DNA of 64,000 nucleotides, from the NCBI GenBank assembly GCA_021234155.1, contig JAJEKV010000033.1:14393422-14457421 (forward strand). Reading direction: 5' to 3'. Each line of letters begins with the position of its first letter. Within the stretch, counting starts at the first letter, position 1. The position numbers and the translations under genes are program-made. A model generated the notes under the pieces. It did not search any database and had not been told where the DNA came from. It saw only the letters and a program-made list of their open reading frames with translations. This DNA is from Isoetes taiwanensis (Eukaryota > Streptophyta > Lycopodiopsida > Isoetales > Isoetaceae). This document shows, in pieces, positions 35,086 through 44,800 of this stretch.

Positions 35086-35293
35086 ACTATTCCACACATT
35101 GTGAAGAGAATGCTGAACTGGAATTTAGAATCTACACGTAAGGAAAATGGCCAAGAGCTTTCCAAATTGAAAATGTGCGGTAAATAGCCGGATCACATGT
35201 ATCACTTATGGTTACATACTTATAACTCATATAAGAGGCATAGCATGTACATAGAACTCATATAAGAGGCATAGCATACATGAATGAAGAAGC

Positions 35294-35517
35294 TTATTCG
35301 CGATCGGGATCATCATGAAAAGGTAGTTGAGTGATGCGATTAATCTCATAGACGCCACGCTCTGGAACCCTCCAAAGGTGGATAATAACACGATAAAACC
35401 CTCTCAGGAAGAGCGATTTCGACCCTCGCTACTCCTTCCAACCCGGGGATCAAGGGGATACCCCCGAGAACATCTATGAATATCATTATATGTCATAGTG
35501 CAAGTAATGGAGTCCAT
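35294..35517 (-). pseudogene. Small 'VIIHLW' family gene, copy E1
   Basis: The minus strand from ATG at 35517 reads MDSITCTMTYNDIHR..., then after a shift FYRVIIHLWRVPERGVYEIN and RITQLPFHDDPDRE to TAA at 35294. It is paralogous to 35707-35911 (shared DSIT..M start and VIIHL(W/I) core) and to 14853-15089 in region A. About 70 residues, with an acidic C terminus. Function unknown. Confidence 0.5.
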
Positions 35518-35706
35518 ATCTTCGGACGAGGAGGCCGAGAGACATAGCAAATGGACATATACGCATTGAGTGGAACCCTACTTATATCGAACAAAATTAT
35601 TGACATGCACTGTAGCAGCATTATTGGTTATACATACGAGCATAATGTACAAAATACACATGTATATAATGTACGTATATAGCGTATATACATTCTGAGT
35701 ATTGAG

Positions 35707-35911
35707 TTAGGGGGACTCTTCTGAGTCATTGTCACCAGGCACCCCAGTGATCTTTTCTATCATGTACATTTGATGCTCTCTATTCCATATTAGATGGATG
35801 ATAACATCGAAGGGATCAGGATAATAGCGAGGATTGAGAACGGCAGTGGTCATCCGATCTTCCATGGGTATTTCGCTCGCGACGACTTTGCTTGAAATTT
35901 TCGTGATTCAT
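35707..35911 (-). pseudogene. Small 'YPDPFD' family gene, copy E2
   Basis: The minus strand from ATG at 35911 (MNHENFKQS...) shifts once, then reads PMEDRMTTAVLNPRYYPDPF and DVIIHLIWNREHQMYMIEKI, ending GDNDSEESP at TAA 35707. The core is the same as the region A copy. Upstream (36005-36110) lie the AAATTATTGATGG repeats. Function unknown. Tandem paralogue of E1. Confidence 0.55.
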
Positions 35912-35999
35912 CTTGCGGGTAATGGAATCACGTTCGAGGACGAGAATGAGACCACATGGCTAGAGGCGGAGGCCAATATTTGCTTTTCGGCAATTTGAT

Positions 36000-36115
36000 G
36001 TATATTTATACCCACCAAAATTATTGATGGTATATACGAGAAAATTATTGGCCGGTATATATACATAGAAATTATTGATGGTATATACATACCAAAATTA
36101 TTATCATATACATAC
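36000..36115. repeat. AAATTATTGATGGTATA tandem repeat
   Basis: Four imperfect copies of (A)AAATTATTGATGGTATATAC lie upstream of E2, matching the shorter copy at 15180-15230 upstream of the region A paralogue. Confidence 0.6.
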
Positions 36116-36422
36116 TTGTATGGTATTTTCGTATACTACGTGAGCTACAATATGTAAATATAATGTGCATTATATAGCATATATACCGATTTCTCTTTAA
36201 ATAGGCATCTATGCCTTGTCTTTGTCTGCTTCTTGTTTGCATGCTCCTTGCCTCCCAATAAAACTTCTTGTTGCTCTTTTGCACCTTTTATGCGCTCCAC
36301 TAGTTTCTTGCAAATGGTAACTTTGCAAGAACATCCTCGCTGGCTGATCCGGAATACGCAAGCGTCGCGGTAGAGTTAATCGTGCACTTTTGATGATTTT
36401 TTAACAACTTTTGGGAGCATCG

Positions 36423-36922
36423 ATGGCGCCACGGTCCAACCACGAGCTTGCAAGGCAGCTGATCAACCGTTATCGATCGCTATACTCGTCATCTCCCTCC
36501 ACTGGAGGAGATCAATTCGAGTGAAGCAAGGTTCACTCTAAGTGCTTTGGGACTTCTTGAACCCCCCTCAGATTTAGAAGATAGGCTAGAACAGTTGAAG
36601 GACATGCTTTTCCATGGTTTCATGGCCTACTCTCTGGATCGGTATATGTGCCCTCGGGTCATTCCTACTAATGAGAAGAATAGGATTTATATCCTCATTG
36701 AACTTTTACGACTTCCATTACAAATCTTTTTGTGGATATTGGTAAGCTCCTATTCGTTCCCTTGACTTCAACATCCACGTGGTTCTTGTCTAGATTCCCC
36801 CACGGGATACAATTCCTTGGGATACCGTGACCTATGGCTACATAGCACCACGACACATAATCATTACATATCACGGTGAAGATACTCCTTTCGGGTGGTA
36901 TAAAGATTTTCATAGAAATTAA
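36423..36922 (+). pseudogene. RG-gene family copy G1, frameshifted
   Basis: The ATG at 36423 starts MAPRSNHELARQLINRYRSL. After one shift come EEINSSEARFTLSALGLLEP and PSDLEDRLEQLKDMLFHGFM, then AYSLDRYMCPRVIPTNEKNR. A second shift leads to a C terminus that ends GWYKDFHRN at TAA 36920. It aligns over most of its length with the intact G2 (37685-38275: ELTMELINFILERFD..., MEINPSE, GLLEPPPYLDEMLQQL, AYITEF), so the two are tandem duplicates. Family unknown. Confidence 0.6.
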
Positions 36923-37074
36923 GATATAAGCAAGTGATTTCCGTGTAATTAAGTAAATGACCTCATATTATCATGTATTATGTTGGCAATCTTACACTTT
37001 TAGTGTAATTGAATGGTTTCTTCTACCATTTTCCTTGTATTTTTTCGTGTGAATGTTTTATTTGTAGTCATATT

Positions 37075-37148
37075 GGGGGACCGTGGCCCGTCGGAAATCG
37101 CCTCACTTAAAAATTATTGAAGGTCCTATTTTCGCACGTGGCTCTGAT
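37075..37148. repeat. Palindrome unit B4
   Basis: One to two degraded units (GACCGTGGCCCGTC..., TTTCGCACGTGG) with the spacer AAAAATTATTGAAGG(T/G)CCTAT, as in the 38440 array. It lies 150 bases after the G1 stop. Confidence 0.65.
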
Positions 37149-37254
37149 ATTAGTACTTCAACTTGGTATTCACAGCTCTTTGTGGTATTATACTTCAACA
37201 GTATTAGTATTATACTTCAACATTATTGGAGTCGTAGCTATAAATTCTTTCACC

Positions 37255-37680
37255 TTGCTTTCACTTCTCACCTTTGTTCCATGTTTTCACATTGCTTTCA
37301 CTTCTCGTGTTCTCACCTTGCTTTCACTTCTCACCTTGTGTTCCGTGTTCTTTGCTAATTGATCTTGATCCTTGCTTCTTGCTCCTTCATCTTCGTGCTA
37401 CTTCATGCTACTTGGTCTTGTTCCTTGCTCCCTGATCTTGCTACTTGATCTTGTTCCTTGCTTCCTTGTTCCATGATCTTCCTTGTTCCTTGCTACTTCA
37501 TCTACCTGGTTCTTGCTATTTGGTCTTCCTTGTTCCTTGATCTTCTTGCTCCTTGATCTTCCTTGTTCCTTGCTTCTTCCTACTTGATCTTGATCCTTGT
37601 TCCTTGCTACTTGGTCCTCTTCCTTGCTTCTTGCTCCTTGCCTTGTTCCTTGCTCTGCTCCTTGTTCCTTGCTTGCTTGT
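37255..37680. repeat. Pyrimidine-rich CTTG(C/A)T repeat
   Basis: Imperfect repetition of CTTGTTCCTTGCTACTTGAT-like words for about 400 bases directly upstream of G2. The open frame through it (37553-37684) is low complexity and is not taken as coding. Confidence 0.65.
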
Positions 37681-37684
37681 GCAA

Positions 37685-38275
37685 ATGATTGGACCCAATC
37701 CTCCCTGGGCTACTCCAGAAGGACTGCAAGCATGCCCCAGGCATTCTGTGCGGCCTGGAATGGATGAGCTATGGGACCATTTCTTGGAGTGGAGGTTGCG
37801 CCACAGTCCTACCAAGGAGCTTACAATGGAGTTGATCAACTTCATTCTGGAGCGATTTGATTGTGGTCATGAGCCACTGATGGAAATTAATCCATCTGAA
37901 TGTTATAGGAGACTTGCAATGAGGGGACTTCTTGAACCCCCTCCTTATCTGGACGAGATGCTACAGCAATTGAGGCCTCTTCTTCGTGCTGGCTATTTAG
38001 CACACTCTCTGGATGCATACATAACAGAATTCATTCATGAAATTAGCCGGGGACAGATGTATGGCCTTATTAGAGTGTACTACCACGAGTACAATGGTTT
38101 TGTGGAGTTAGGTCCGCTCTTCTTCCGTGAGTATCATCCTGTGGAATTACTTTTTCTAATGACTAGGTACCCCATATGGTGGGAAGAATCAGGCTGGGAT
38201 GAGCGTGAGCTCTTGATTCCTAACCCAGATGCATGGGTTACACCTCGCAGGGGAAGGGGAAGGGGAAGGGGTTAG
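37685..38275 (+). CDS. Intact cargo gene G2, 196 aa, RG-rich C terminus
   Basis: The ATG at 37685 is chosen because the upstream part of the open frame is simple repeat and because homology to G1 starts here. The protein reads MIGPNPPWATPEGLQACPRH..., then helical KELTMELINFILERFDCGHE, MEINPSECYRRLAMRGLLEP, PPYLDEMLQQLRPLL, YHEYNGFVELGPLFFREYHP and MTRYPIWWEESGW. It ends PRRGRGRGRG, an RG tail of the kind that binds nucleic acid. This is the only cargo frame without a break. No known domain recognised. It is followed after 165 bases by the best palindrome array. Function unknown. Confidence 0.65.
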   Translation: MIGPNPPWATPEGLQACPRHSVRPGMDELWDHFLEWRLRHSPTKELTMELINFILERFDCGHEPLMEINPSECYRRLAMRGLLEPPPYLDEMLQQLRPLLRAGYLAHSLDAYITEFIHEISRGQMYGLIRVYYHEYNGFVELGPLFFREYHPVELLFLMTRYPIWWEESGWDERELLIPNPDAWVTPRRGRGRGRG

Positions 38276-38439
38276 GAACCTAGGGGAACGTTACTAGGGA
38301 CATACTGCCGTGGTCTCTAGTAACCTTTGCTATCTATCATAAATATTTCATATGATACCGTGATAATATGTTCTATAAATATTCTCTAATATGTTAATAT
38401 GTTCTCTAATATGTTAATATTCTCTAGTTACTGGCCCAT

Positions 38440-38749
38440 ATTTCGCACCGTAGCCACGGTGCGAAATTGACTCAGGTACAAATTATTGAAGGGCCTATTT
38501 CGCACCGTAGCCACGGTGCGAAATCGACTGAGTTACAAATTATTGAAGGGCCTATTTCGCACCGTGGCTACGGTGCGAAATCGACTCAGTTACAAATTAT
38601 TCAAGGGCCTATTTCGCACCGTAGCCACGGTGCGAAATCGACCCAGTTACAAATTATTGAAGGGCCTATTTCGCACCGTGGCTACGGTGCGAAATAATGG
38701 ATCGGTTTAATTTGGGCCCATATTTCGCACCGTGGCCACGATGCGCAAT
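38440..38749. repeat. Palindrome array B5: 57-bp period
   Basis: Six units with starts at 38440, 38497, 38554, 38611, 38668 and 38722. Each has a 28-base near-perfect palindrome: arms ATTTCGCACCGT and ACGGTGCGAAAT around a core. The first five are separated by a conserved 29-base spacer containing CAAATTATT(G/C)AAGGGCCT. Units 1, 2 and 4 have core GTAGCCAC; units 3 and 5 have GTGGCTAC, its reverse complement; unit 6 is GTGGCCAC. Spacers are near-identical, so this is a satellite and not a CRISPR array. Confidence 0.9.
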
Positions 38750-38841
38750 ACATGCATCCAATTTACTTACAACACAGCATTTCGCACACTGAGCACTATC
38801 GAACTGATAAATAAACCAACTCTTTTACAGTAGAGACGTTA

Positions 38842-41400
38842 TCAGGAGCTCTCAATACGGACATAACCTTTGCCTTGCCTACATCTCATTGATCTCCACT
38901 CCCTTGATCGCTCAACAGCTGCGGACTTATACCAAGCTGCCCTCTTTTTTTCCCGCTGGGTTTTTTGTCTAAACAACTTAGCAAGTGTTGATTCACTCTG
39001 GTTCCGTGATTTCTTCACCCACTTGCACACGATCCTTCTGTAAAACCATTGACACATCTGCTGCAAGGAATTCCCAACTGAACCTCTGTGTTGAGTGAAA
39101 CGGAAGAATGCATTCTTTGCTTGCTTATGGGACTTCTCCATTCCCTGTGTATTCCAAATTCCCAGGCTTCCATACTCCCTGACAAACCACACGCCATGTG
39201 CGAACAGAATATGGACATAGTGAGTCAAATTGGCCTCACCCCATGCCGTCAGGAAAGACTTAGTGAAGTTTGTGACTGCCTCCTGGAATTTGGCAACATC
39301 ATTTTCCTGCACTACCTTTTTTGCATTTCCTTTACGGTCTGAGAGAAATCACGCCATGCCTTGATTTTTTCTCAGGTGATCCGCCCGATCATTTCGATCA
39401 TCCTCGGCTGCAATAAGATCCTTGTAAGCTTCCCAAACACCGGATAAGTTCTCTTTTCGGCGGGGAGGCAAAACCTCTTAGCCTTTGGACCACCCATTTG
39501 GGTTTTCGGGGAACCTTGCGGATACCTTTGGATCTTGAAGTATTTTGTAGTGCCCACCATGAAGTCCCACATTAGATAGCACCTTTTCAACTTCATGCAT
39601 GGCGGCTTCCCTAGAGCTTTGGGGTGATTTATTCCAAGCAAACGGGGATACTCATGTAAACCATCTTGTCTATGATTCTCAAGAAAGCATGAAGGGTGCA
39701 TATGTGTACTCTTCTTAACGGAATTGGCAGAATTGGCATCAAGGTTGTGTCCTTCTCCTCTCTATTTGGTGGCTCATCACGGACCGCAGTCTAATGTACT
39801 CTTGTCCAATCCATTTGAATCTCTTCTTGCATAGAGACGGTAGGGACAAGCATGAGTAGTCTTACCAGCACCATGCTTCATTACGTACATGCATTTTATT
39901 GTCTTCAAATCTGCGTGACAAGATGCCATTCAACCTCATTACTCACCATATCCGGGGCGCAAGTTTTTCTCGATTAGTGAGAGGCAATCATTGTGGGAAT
40001 GGGTGTTTGATCAAAAAACCCATTTCAAAGATTATCTTTGTGATTTTCCTCGGTACCTGAAATAAACCAACCCACCAAATGTGATCTTGATTTGGACGGA
40101 AAACTTATCATCTAGATTTGACTCTTCATTCCACGTATTCAAAGCTCGTTCATTAGACTCAACGAAACCCTCTCGTACTTCTCGCCTTTCACCAATTCCA
40201 TTTCATCCAGCTTCAAAACAATTCTTAGTTTGCCGGTAGCACTCTTCTACCTTCATATCATAAAATCGAACCAAAAAGTGAAGCATTCTAGTTAAGTCTA
40301 TCCGGCAATTGTTATTTTCATTAAGGCGAAAAGTATCACCAAACTTCGACTTCTTCTTACCTTTGGTATAGGATGCCAATGTATCAAGTTGACACTGGGC
40401 GGTCGGTGATACATATCACCAAGAAGCTCTTGCACTTATGCGTTTCTCGATGACCTACAAGTCATCACGCTAGTCATCCTTGGTAGTAGAATAGTTTTGG
40501 TAATGCCTTGTTGTTTAAGGCCATCCTGCAAGCATCTGAACAAAGCAATATAAGCTTGCCTACTTATTCCCCAACTCCTGCAACAGTTGATGTACTACAG
40601 CTTTCCTAAGTTGAATGCTACCAGGAAGCTTTAACATTCTCAATACATCATCTTTAGTAACTAATTTCTTTAATAAACCGGCAATATTAGCAGGTTTTCT
40701 CTTATTTTCTTCTGCAAGATTTGGATCAACAAGCTTTTTAATAGCCATGACCCTTTTTTTTGAGCCTCCACCCCCAGGGGCTAATATATTTATGGGCTTC
40801 AGGTTTTTTGCCCTCTCCCTGATCCCCAGTGGAGTTCTTTTTAAGCGTTTGACCCGCTTGTGAAGGGAATCATTTTCTTGCGCAACCCTCTTCATTTCCT
40901 TCTTTGCGATTGCATTCATCTCGATCACTAATTTCTGATTTTCTACCTCCAATTCATTGAGCTTGCGGCATTGTTGAGACAGAAAGTAGTTCGCCTGTTG
41001 GAGCTGATTAACATCTGATAAAACTTTGCAATTGAATCCATACAAGTGGTTATACATGGCACGCAAATGTGGATCAGTATTACCATTAACCAAATTATTA
41101 CAGTAACCTAGTAACCCTTGCTGTCCCTTACAAGCAAATTCAATAAGACCGGATCTGAGTGGAAGTTTGGATGGGCTCAGTGAAAGGATCACATGGATCT
41201 GATTGGCCTTTAGCCCAGGAGGTCTATATTCATGGCTCGAAGCTTCGCGAATGCATCTTCATCTATTGGTTGCTTCCAAGTGAACTTATTCTGTAAGGCG
41301 AGGCATTCTTTTGGCACTTGCACTCTAAATTGACCCTCGGAATTAGTTTGATCACGAAAACGAAGTATTAGAAGGAAGAACACTCAAAGGAATGCAATGG
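38842..41400 (-). pseudogene. Degraded transposase-like gene of the 12.9-kb element
   Basis: Minus-strand exons read in order. About 41350-41218 encodes QFRVQVPKECLALQNKFTWK. 41192-40560 is a 210-residue coiled-coil-rich part (LNELEVENQKLVIEMNAIAK, then KPANIAGLLKKLVTKDDVLR). 40540-39720 is heavily broken (LKLDEMELVKGEKYERVSLN). 39701-39372 contains KPPCMKLKRCYLMWDFMVGT. 39312-38842 contains EANLTHYVHILFAHGVWFVR, EYGSLGIWNTQGMEKSHKQA and KNAFFRFTQHRGS. The last block (TxYxHI...H...G.L...xxQGxEKxHK) matches a widespread transposon-like protein family in plants and invertebrates, whose Glu would be the final acidic catalytic residue of an RNase H-like nuclease (inference). Position next to the right TIR suits the element's own transposase. 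Confidence 0.5.
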
Positions 41401-41422
41401 CGACTTCGGAAACCAAATACCT

Positions 41423-41660
41423 TTGCCATTGGCGTTGCAAAAGACCGAGAACCGGGCGGAGATTAGAATTAGGAAGATTCTTGCCAACAAGCGAGCGAAA
41501 TTGAAAAATTTGGCTCTATTTGTCGGGCAAGAATCCTCCATAATTCAATTCAAAACTACTGGTAGCGATGGCAAGATCGTTGGCTTCGATGGTAGCGATG
41601 GCAAGGTCGATGGGCGAGGGCAAGCTCAATCGATGGTCTGAAGCTTCGATGGCATAAGCT
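41423..41660. repeat. Short minisatellite near right end
   Basis: About three imperfect copies of an 18-base word (GATGGTAGCGATGGCAAG-like) at about 41560-41650, between the transposase-like gene start and the right TIR. Probably leader sequence. Confidence 0.5.
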
Positions 41661-41856
41661 CGAAGGTGGGAAAACGAAAATCCTAGATATAATCATCAAA
41701 TATTCAGGTCGTTAGGAAATAATGATTGCGGGGTTAGGTTCGGGGGTTAGGTTCGGAGGTTAGGTAGTTAGGTTAGGGGAGAGTGAAATTTAGGTATGGA
41801 GGGGGGAAGCTAGGTTCGGCATCCTACGTGGCGGCCCCCCTAATATATTCTTAGGA

Positions 41857-41888
41857 GGCCCTTATTTGACCTCAAAAAAACTCTAATG
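41857..41888 (-). repeat. Right terminal inverted repeat of 12.9-kb element
   Basis: GGCCCTTATTTGACCTC followed by AAAAAAACTCTAATG, the reverse complement of 29004-29035 with one A/G mismatch. Host coding sequence starts with the next base. Confidence 0.85.
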
Positions 41889-44800
41889 TTTATAGAGGGG
41901 GAAATTCATCTACCAATCAACAAGATAGGGATGAGATACTCTTCCATCATAGAGTACCTAGAGACTCATTTCCGGTTGCTTAGAGAAGACTTCATTGAGC
42001 CCCTCAGGAATGGCATAAAAAATTACAGAAGTGGAATTCAGAGTGCAGATGTTAAAGTTTACTTGGATGTTAAGCTTCAAGAAATGTTCTTTGCCAGCAG
42101 TGGGATTGAGTACAAAGTTTCCTTCAGGCTAGACAAGCATAAAGATATCTCATGGGATTCTAGCAAAAGATTAATGTTTGGTTCATTGCTTTAATACGTC
42201 CTATGATGGATTTCAAACACTTATTTGGGCGGCGGTTGCAAAGTCGTGATGTGAAGACCTTGTCGAGAAATACGGTGATCATCCGGCTTGTTCACAAAGC
42301 GGATAATCGACAAGACCTTCAAGCAACCGGGCAATATGTCATGGTTGAATCTGCTGCTGCATACTTTGAGGCCTACTCCCCCATGCGTTAAGAAGCCTAC
42401 AAAGAGAGGATATGGAAACAATTCCCTTTAAGGAACATTTATTATCATTAGAACCAAGTGTAAAAGCACCTGATTACTTATTCCAAAGTAAAAAAGCTGA
42501 TGCTTTTGATTTCATATCGGCATTTCCTAAGATGGAAGATGAACCGGGGACAAGCATTTTCCATTTAAATTGCAACCATGGCTGCATGGTCATGTGGCCT
42601 AGACAATGACCGAAACTAGCTCTCAAACATGGTTTGACAAAAGACCCGGCTCTTATTCAAGGACCGCTGGAGCAGTAAAACTTTCATTGGTTCCCTCATT
42701 GTAAGGCTACTCTTGGCAAATTTGAAGGACAAATCAAAAGAAAGTGAGTTTTCCCTGGGCCCATAACGGGCCCAATTATGGTAGATGCGCTACACTAATC
42801 ATGCACTAGATCAGTTCCTAGAAAACCTATATAAGCATGAAAAGAAACCGATTCGTATTGGAGGAAGAGGGAAGAGTGAAATATTGCAAAAGCGCAACTT
42901 GCAAAAAATTGTCCAAAAGCACGAGGGGGCGATAAAGATTTACCTCCGGCTCAAATACGAGCTGCCATGGATGCAAAAGAGAAGAAAATGAATTTAGAAG
43001 GTCAAATGAACTCTTGTGTGAAGGTCTTGAATCTTGAATATGTGGCTCGCAACATGCTATATGGTGTTACTCTGAAGAGGAGCAAATAAATAGTCTATTC
43101 TCGGGTCTTTGTCGAAGTAATATTGTTAAATTACGGCTCGTGGGCAGCATTGCTAATGAATTAGGTGGTGTTGATGATGTGAATAACTTTCAGGAGGAAG
43201 TGCTAGACAATGAGGGTTGGACCGGTACATAAAAGAAAAGGTATAAAGATAAAAAGCAGGGAACAATCATTTGCAAGCACCGAAAATCCCGATGAGCAAT
43301 ACTCTCTCCATGTTATAATTGGCGTTCGGGATGTGCGGATCTTACGCTTTGGCAAGGCGGAAACTACACCAATATTGGCTAGATGAAATTCATGGTGCAG
43401 CACAAAGGGAGCTAGCAAATCTGTCCAAAGAATATCGAGCGGCTTGTAAAGTGCTTAATGAGGTAGATAGAGAAATTCAGCTCTCAATTCTAAGGAATTC
43501 TAATGTTATAGGAATGACTACAAGCTGCAGCTGCCGGATATCATGACATTATTGTATCAATTAAGCCGGAGATCTTGGTAGTGGAAAGAAGCGGCCGGAG
43601 GTTTTAGAGAGCCATATCTTAGCAGGCCTGAGCCCTTCCACCAAGCATGTCATACTCATTGGAGATCACAAGCATTTGCGGCCATCAATTGCGACGTACA
43701 AGCTTTCCATCAAGCATAAGTTGGATGTTTCCTTATTTGGCGTCTTGTTATAGGAGGTATTGAGCATGTAACCCTACTAGCCCAAAGGAGGATGAAGCCA
43801 TCAATTTCACGTCTAATTGCTAGGATATATCCGAGCTTACAAATCACTCTAGTGTTTATGATGCGAAGATATTAAAGGAATGAAGTCAAGCCTTTTCTTT
43901 TTTGATCACAGAGCCCAAGAGAAAGAAGCGGCAATGATGTGGGTAGCAAGGTGAATGTTTGAAGCAAAGCTTATAGTTGAGTTTTGTAATTATCTTACGA
44001 ATCAAGGTTGTTACAAGCCATCGATATTGTCATTCTAGAAAGGCCAAGTAAAGGAAATTAAGAGGCGATTGCATGACAAATTAAAGAACCATCCCCTCTT
44101 ATCAATTACCCCGATTGGGAGTAGATCACGAAGATGAAAGCACTTCAACTACATTTCCACGTGTATCAAGTGTAGATGATTTTCAAGGAGAAGAATCTAA
44201 GATAGTTCTTTTATCACTTGTAAGAAACAACCAATCTCAAGGGAAAGAAGGTATGGGCGTGATTGGATTCCTTAAAAGTGAAAATCGTGTATGTGTAGCC
44301 TTGTCAAAGGGCGGAGAAGGTTTATACATATTTGGCAATGCCAAACTTCTTTCGGAAAAAAGCACCTTGTGGGAAAATGTGGTTAAAGTTCGAAGATCTT
44401 TGGCTGCATAGGGGCGAGCTTATATTATGTTGCGGAATCACCAAAATGTAGAAAGCGGCAATTTCTAGAGCTGAGCAGTTTAGACAAGTGGAAGATGGTG
44501 GATGCGATAGCGGTGTGAATACCAGCTACAATGTGGGCATGCTTGTCCAAGGCGTTGCCATCCGGGAACACATGAAAGAGTGTTCGTCCTAAAAGATGTT
44601 TAAAGCCATTCGATAACTGTCGCCGCAGTGCATGAAACCATGCCATGGAGGAGAAGACTGTCCATACCTGTCAAGAGCTTGTAGAAAAGAGGATACCAAG
44701 CTGTGGACATACAAGTCCCGTGCCATGTTGAGAAACTGCGGTCGGCGCATCCTGCGTGAAATATGTGCTCAAAACTTCTATCATGTGGTCACCAATGCGC

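Larger units (their letters stand above)
29004..41888. mobile_element. 12.9-kb TIR element inserted in ZNFX1-like exon
   Basis: Left end CATTAGAGTTTTTTTGAGAT then CAAATAAGGGCC (29004-29035); the right end is its reverse complement with one A/G difference (41857-41888). The host codons on both sides join in frame without lost or duplicated bases, so the element is bounded precisely and shows no target-site duplication. Inside are cargo genes on both strands, five palindrome arrays and, at the right end, a degraded transposase-like gene on the minus strand (38842-41400). The size and mixed cargo resemble large eukaryotic elements (Maverick-like, or cargo-carrying DNA transposons), but I see no Polinton polymerase, integrase or capsid gene. 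Internal frames are broken, so it is a relic. Confidence 0.8.

Noticed and set aside
37553-37684. N-terminal membrane or signal segment of G2
   Set aside because: The hydrophobic stretch is the translation of a CTTG-type simple repeat; homology with G1 starts after it.
38440-38749. CRISPR array
   Set aside because: The palindromes look like repeats, but the spacers are near-identical and the setting is eukaryotic; it is a satellite-type array.
29004-41888. The 12.9-kb stretch as an ordinary intron of the helicase gene
   Set aside because: Ends are CATTAG...CTAATG inverted repeats and not GT...AG, and codons join exactly at the repeat borders.
29004-41888. Polinton/Maverick
   Set aside because: No protein-primed polymerase, integrase, packaging ATPase or capsid motif found, and no 6-bp target duplication.
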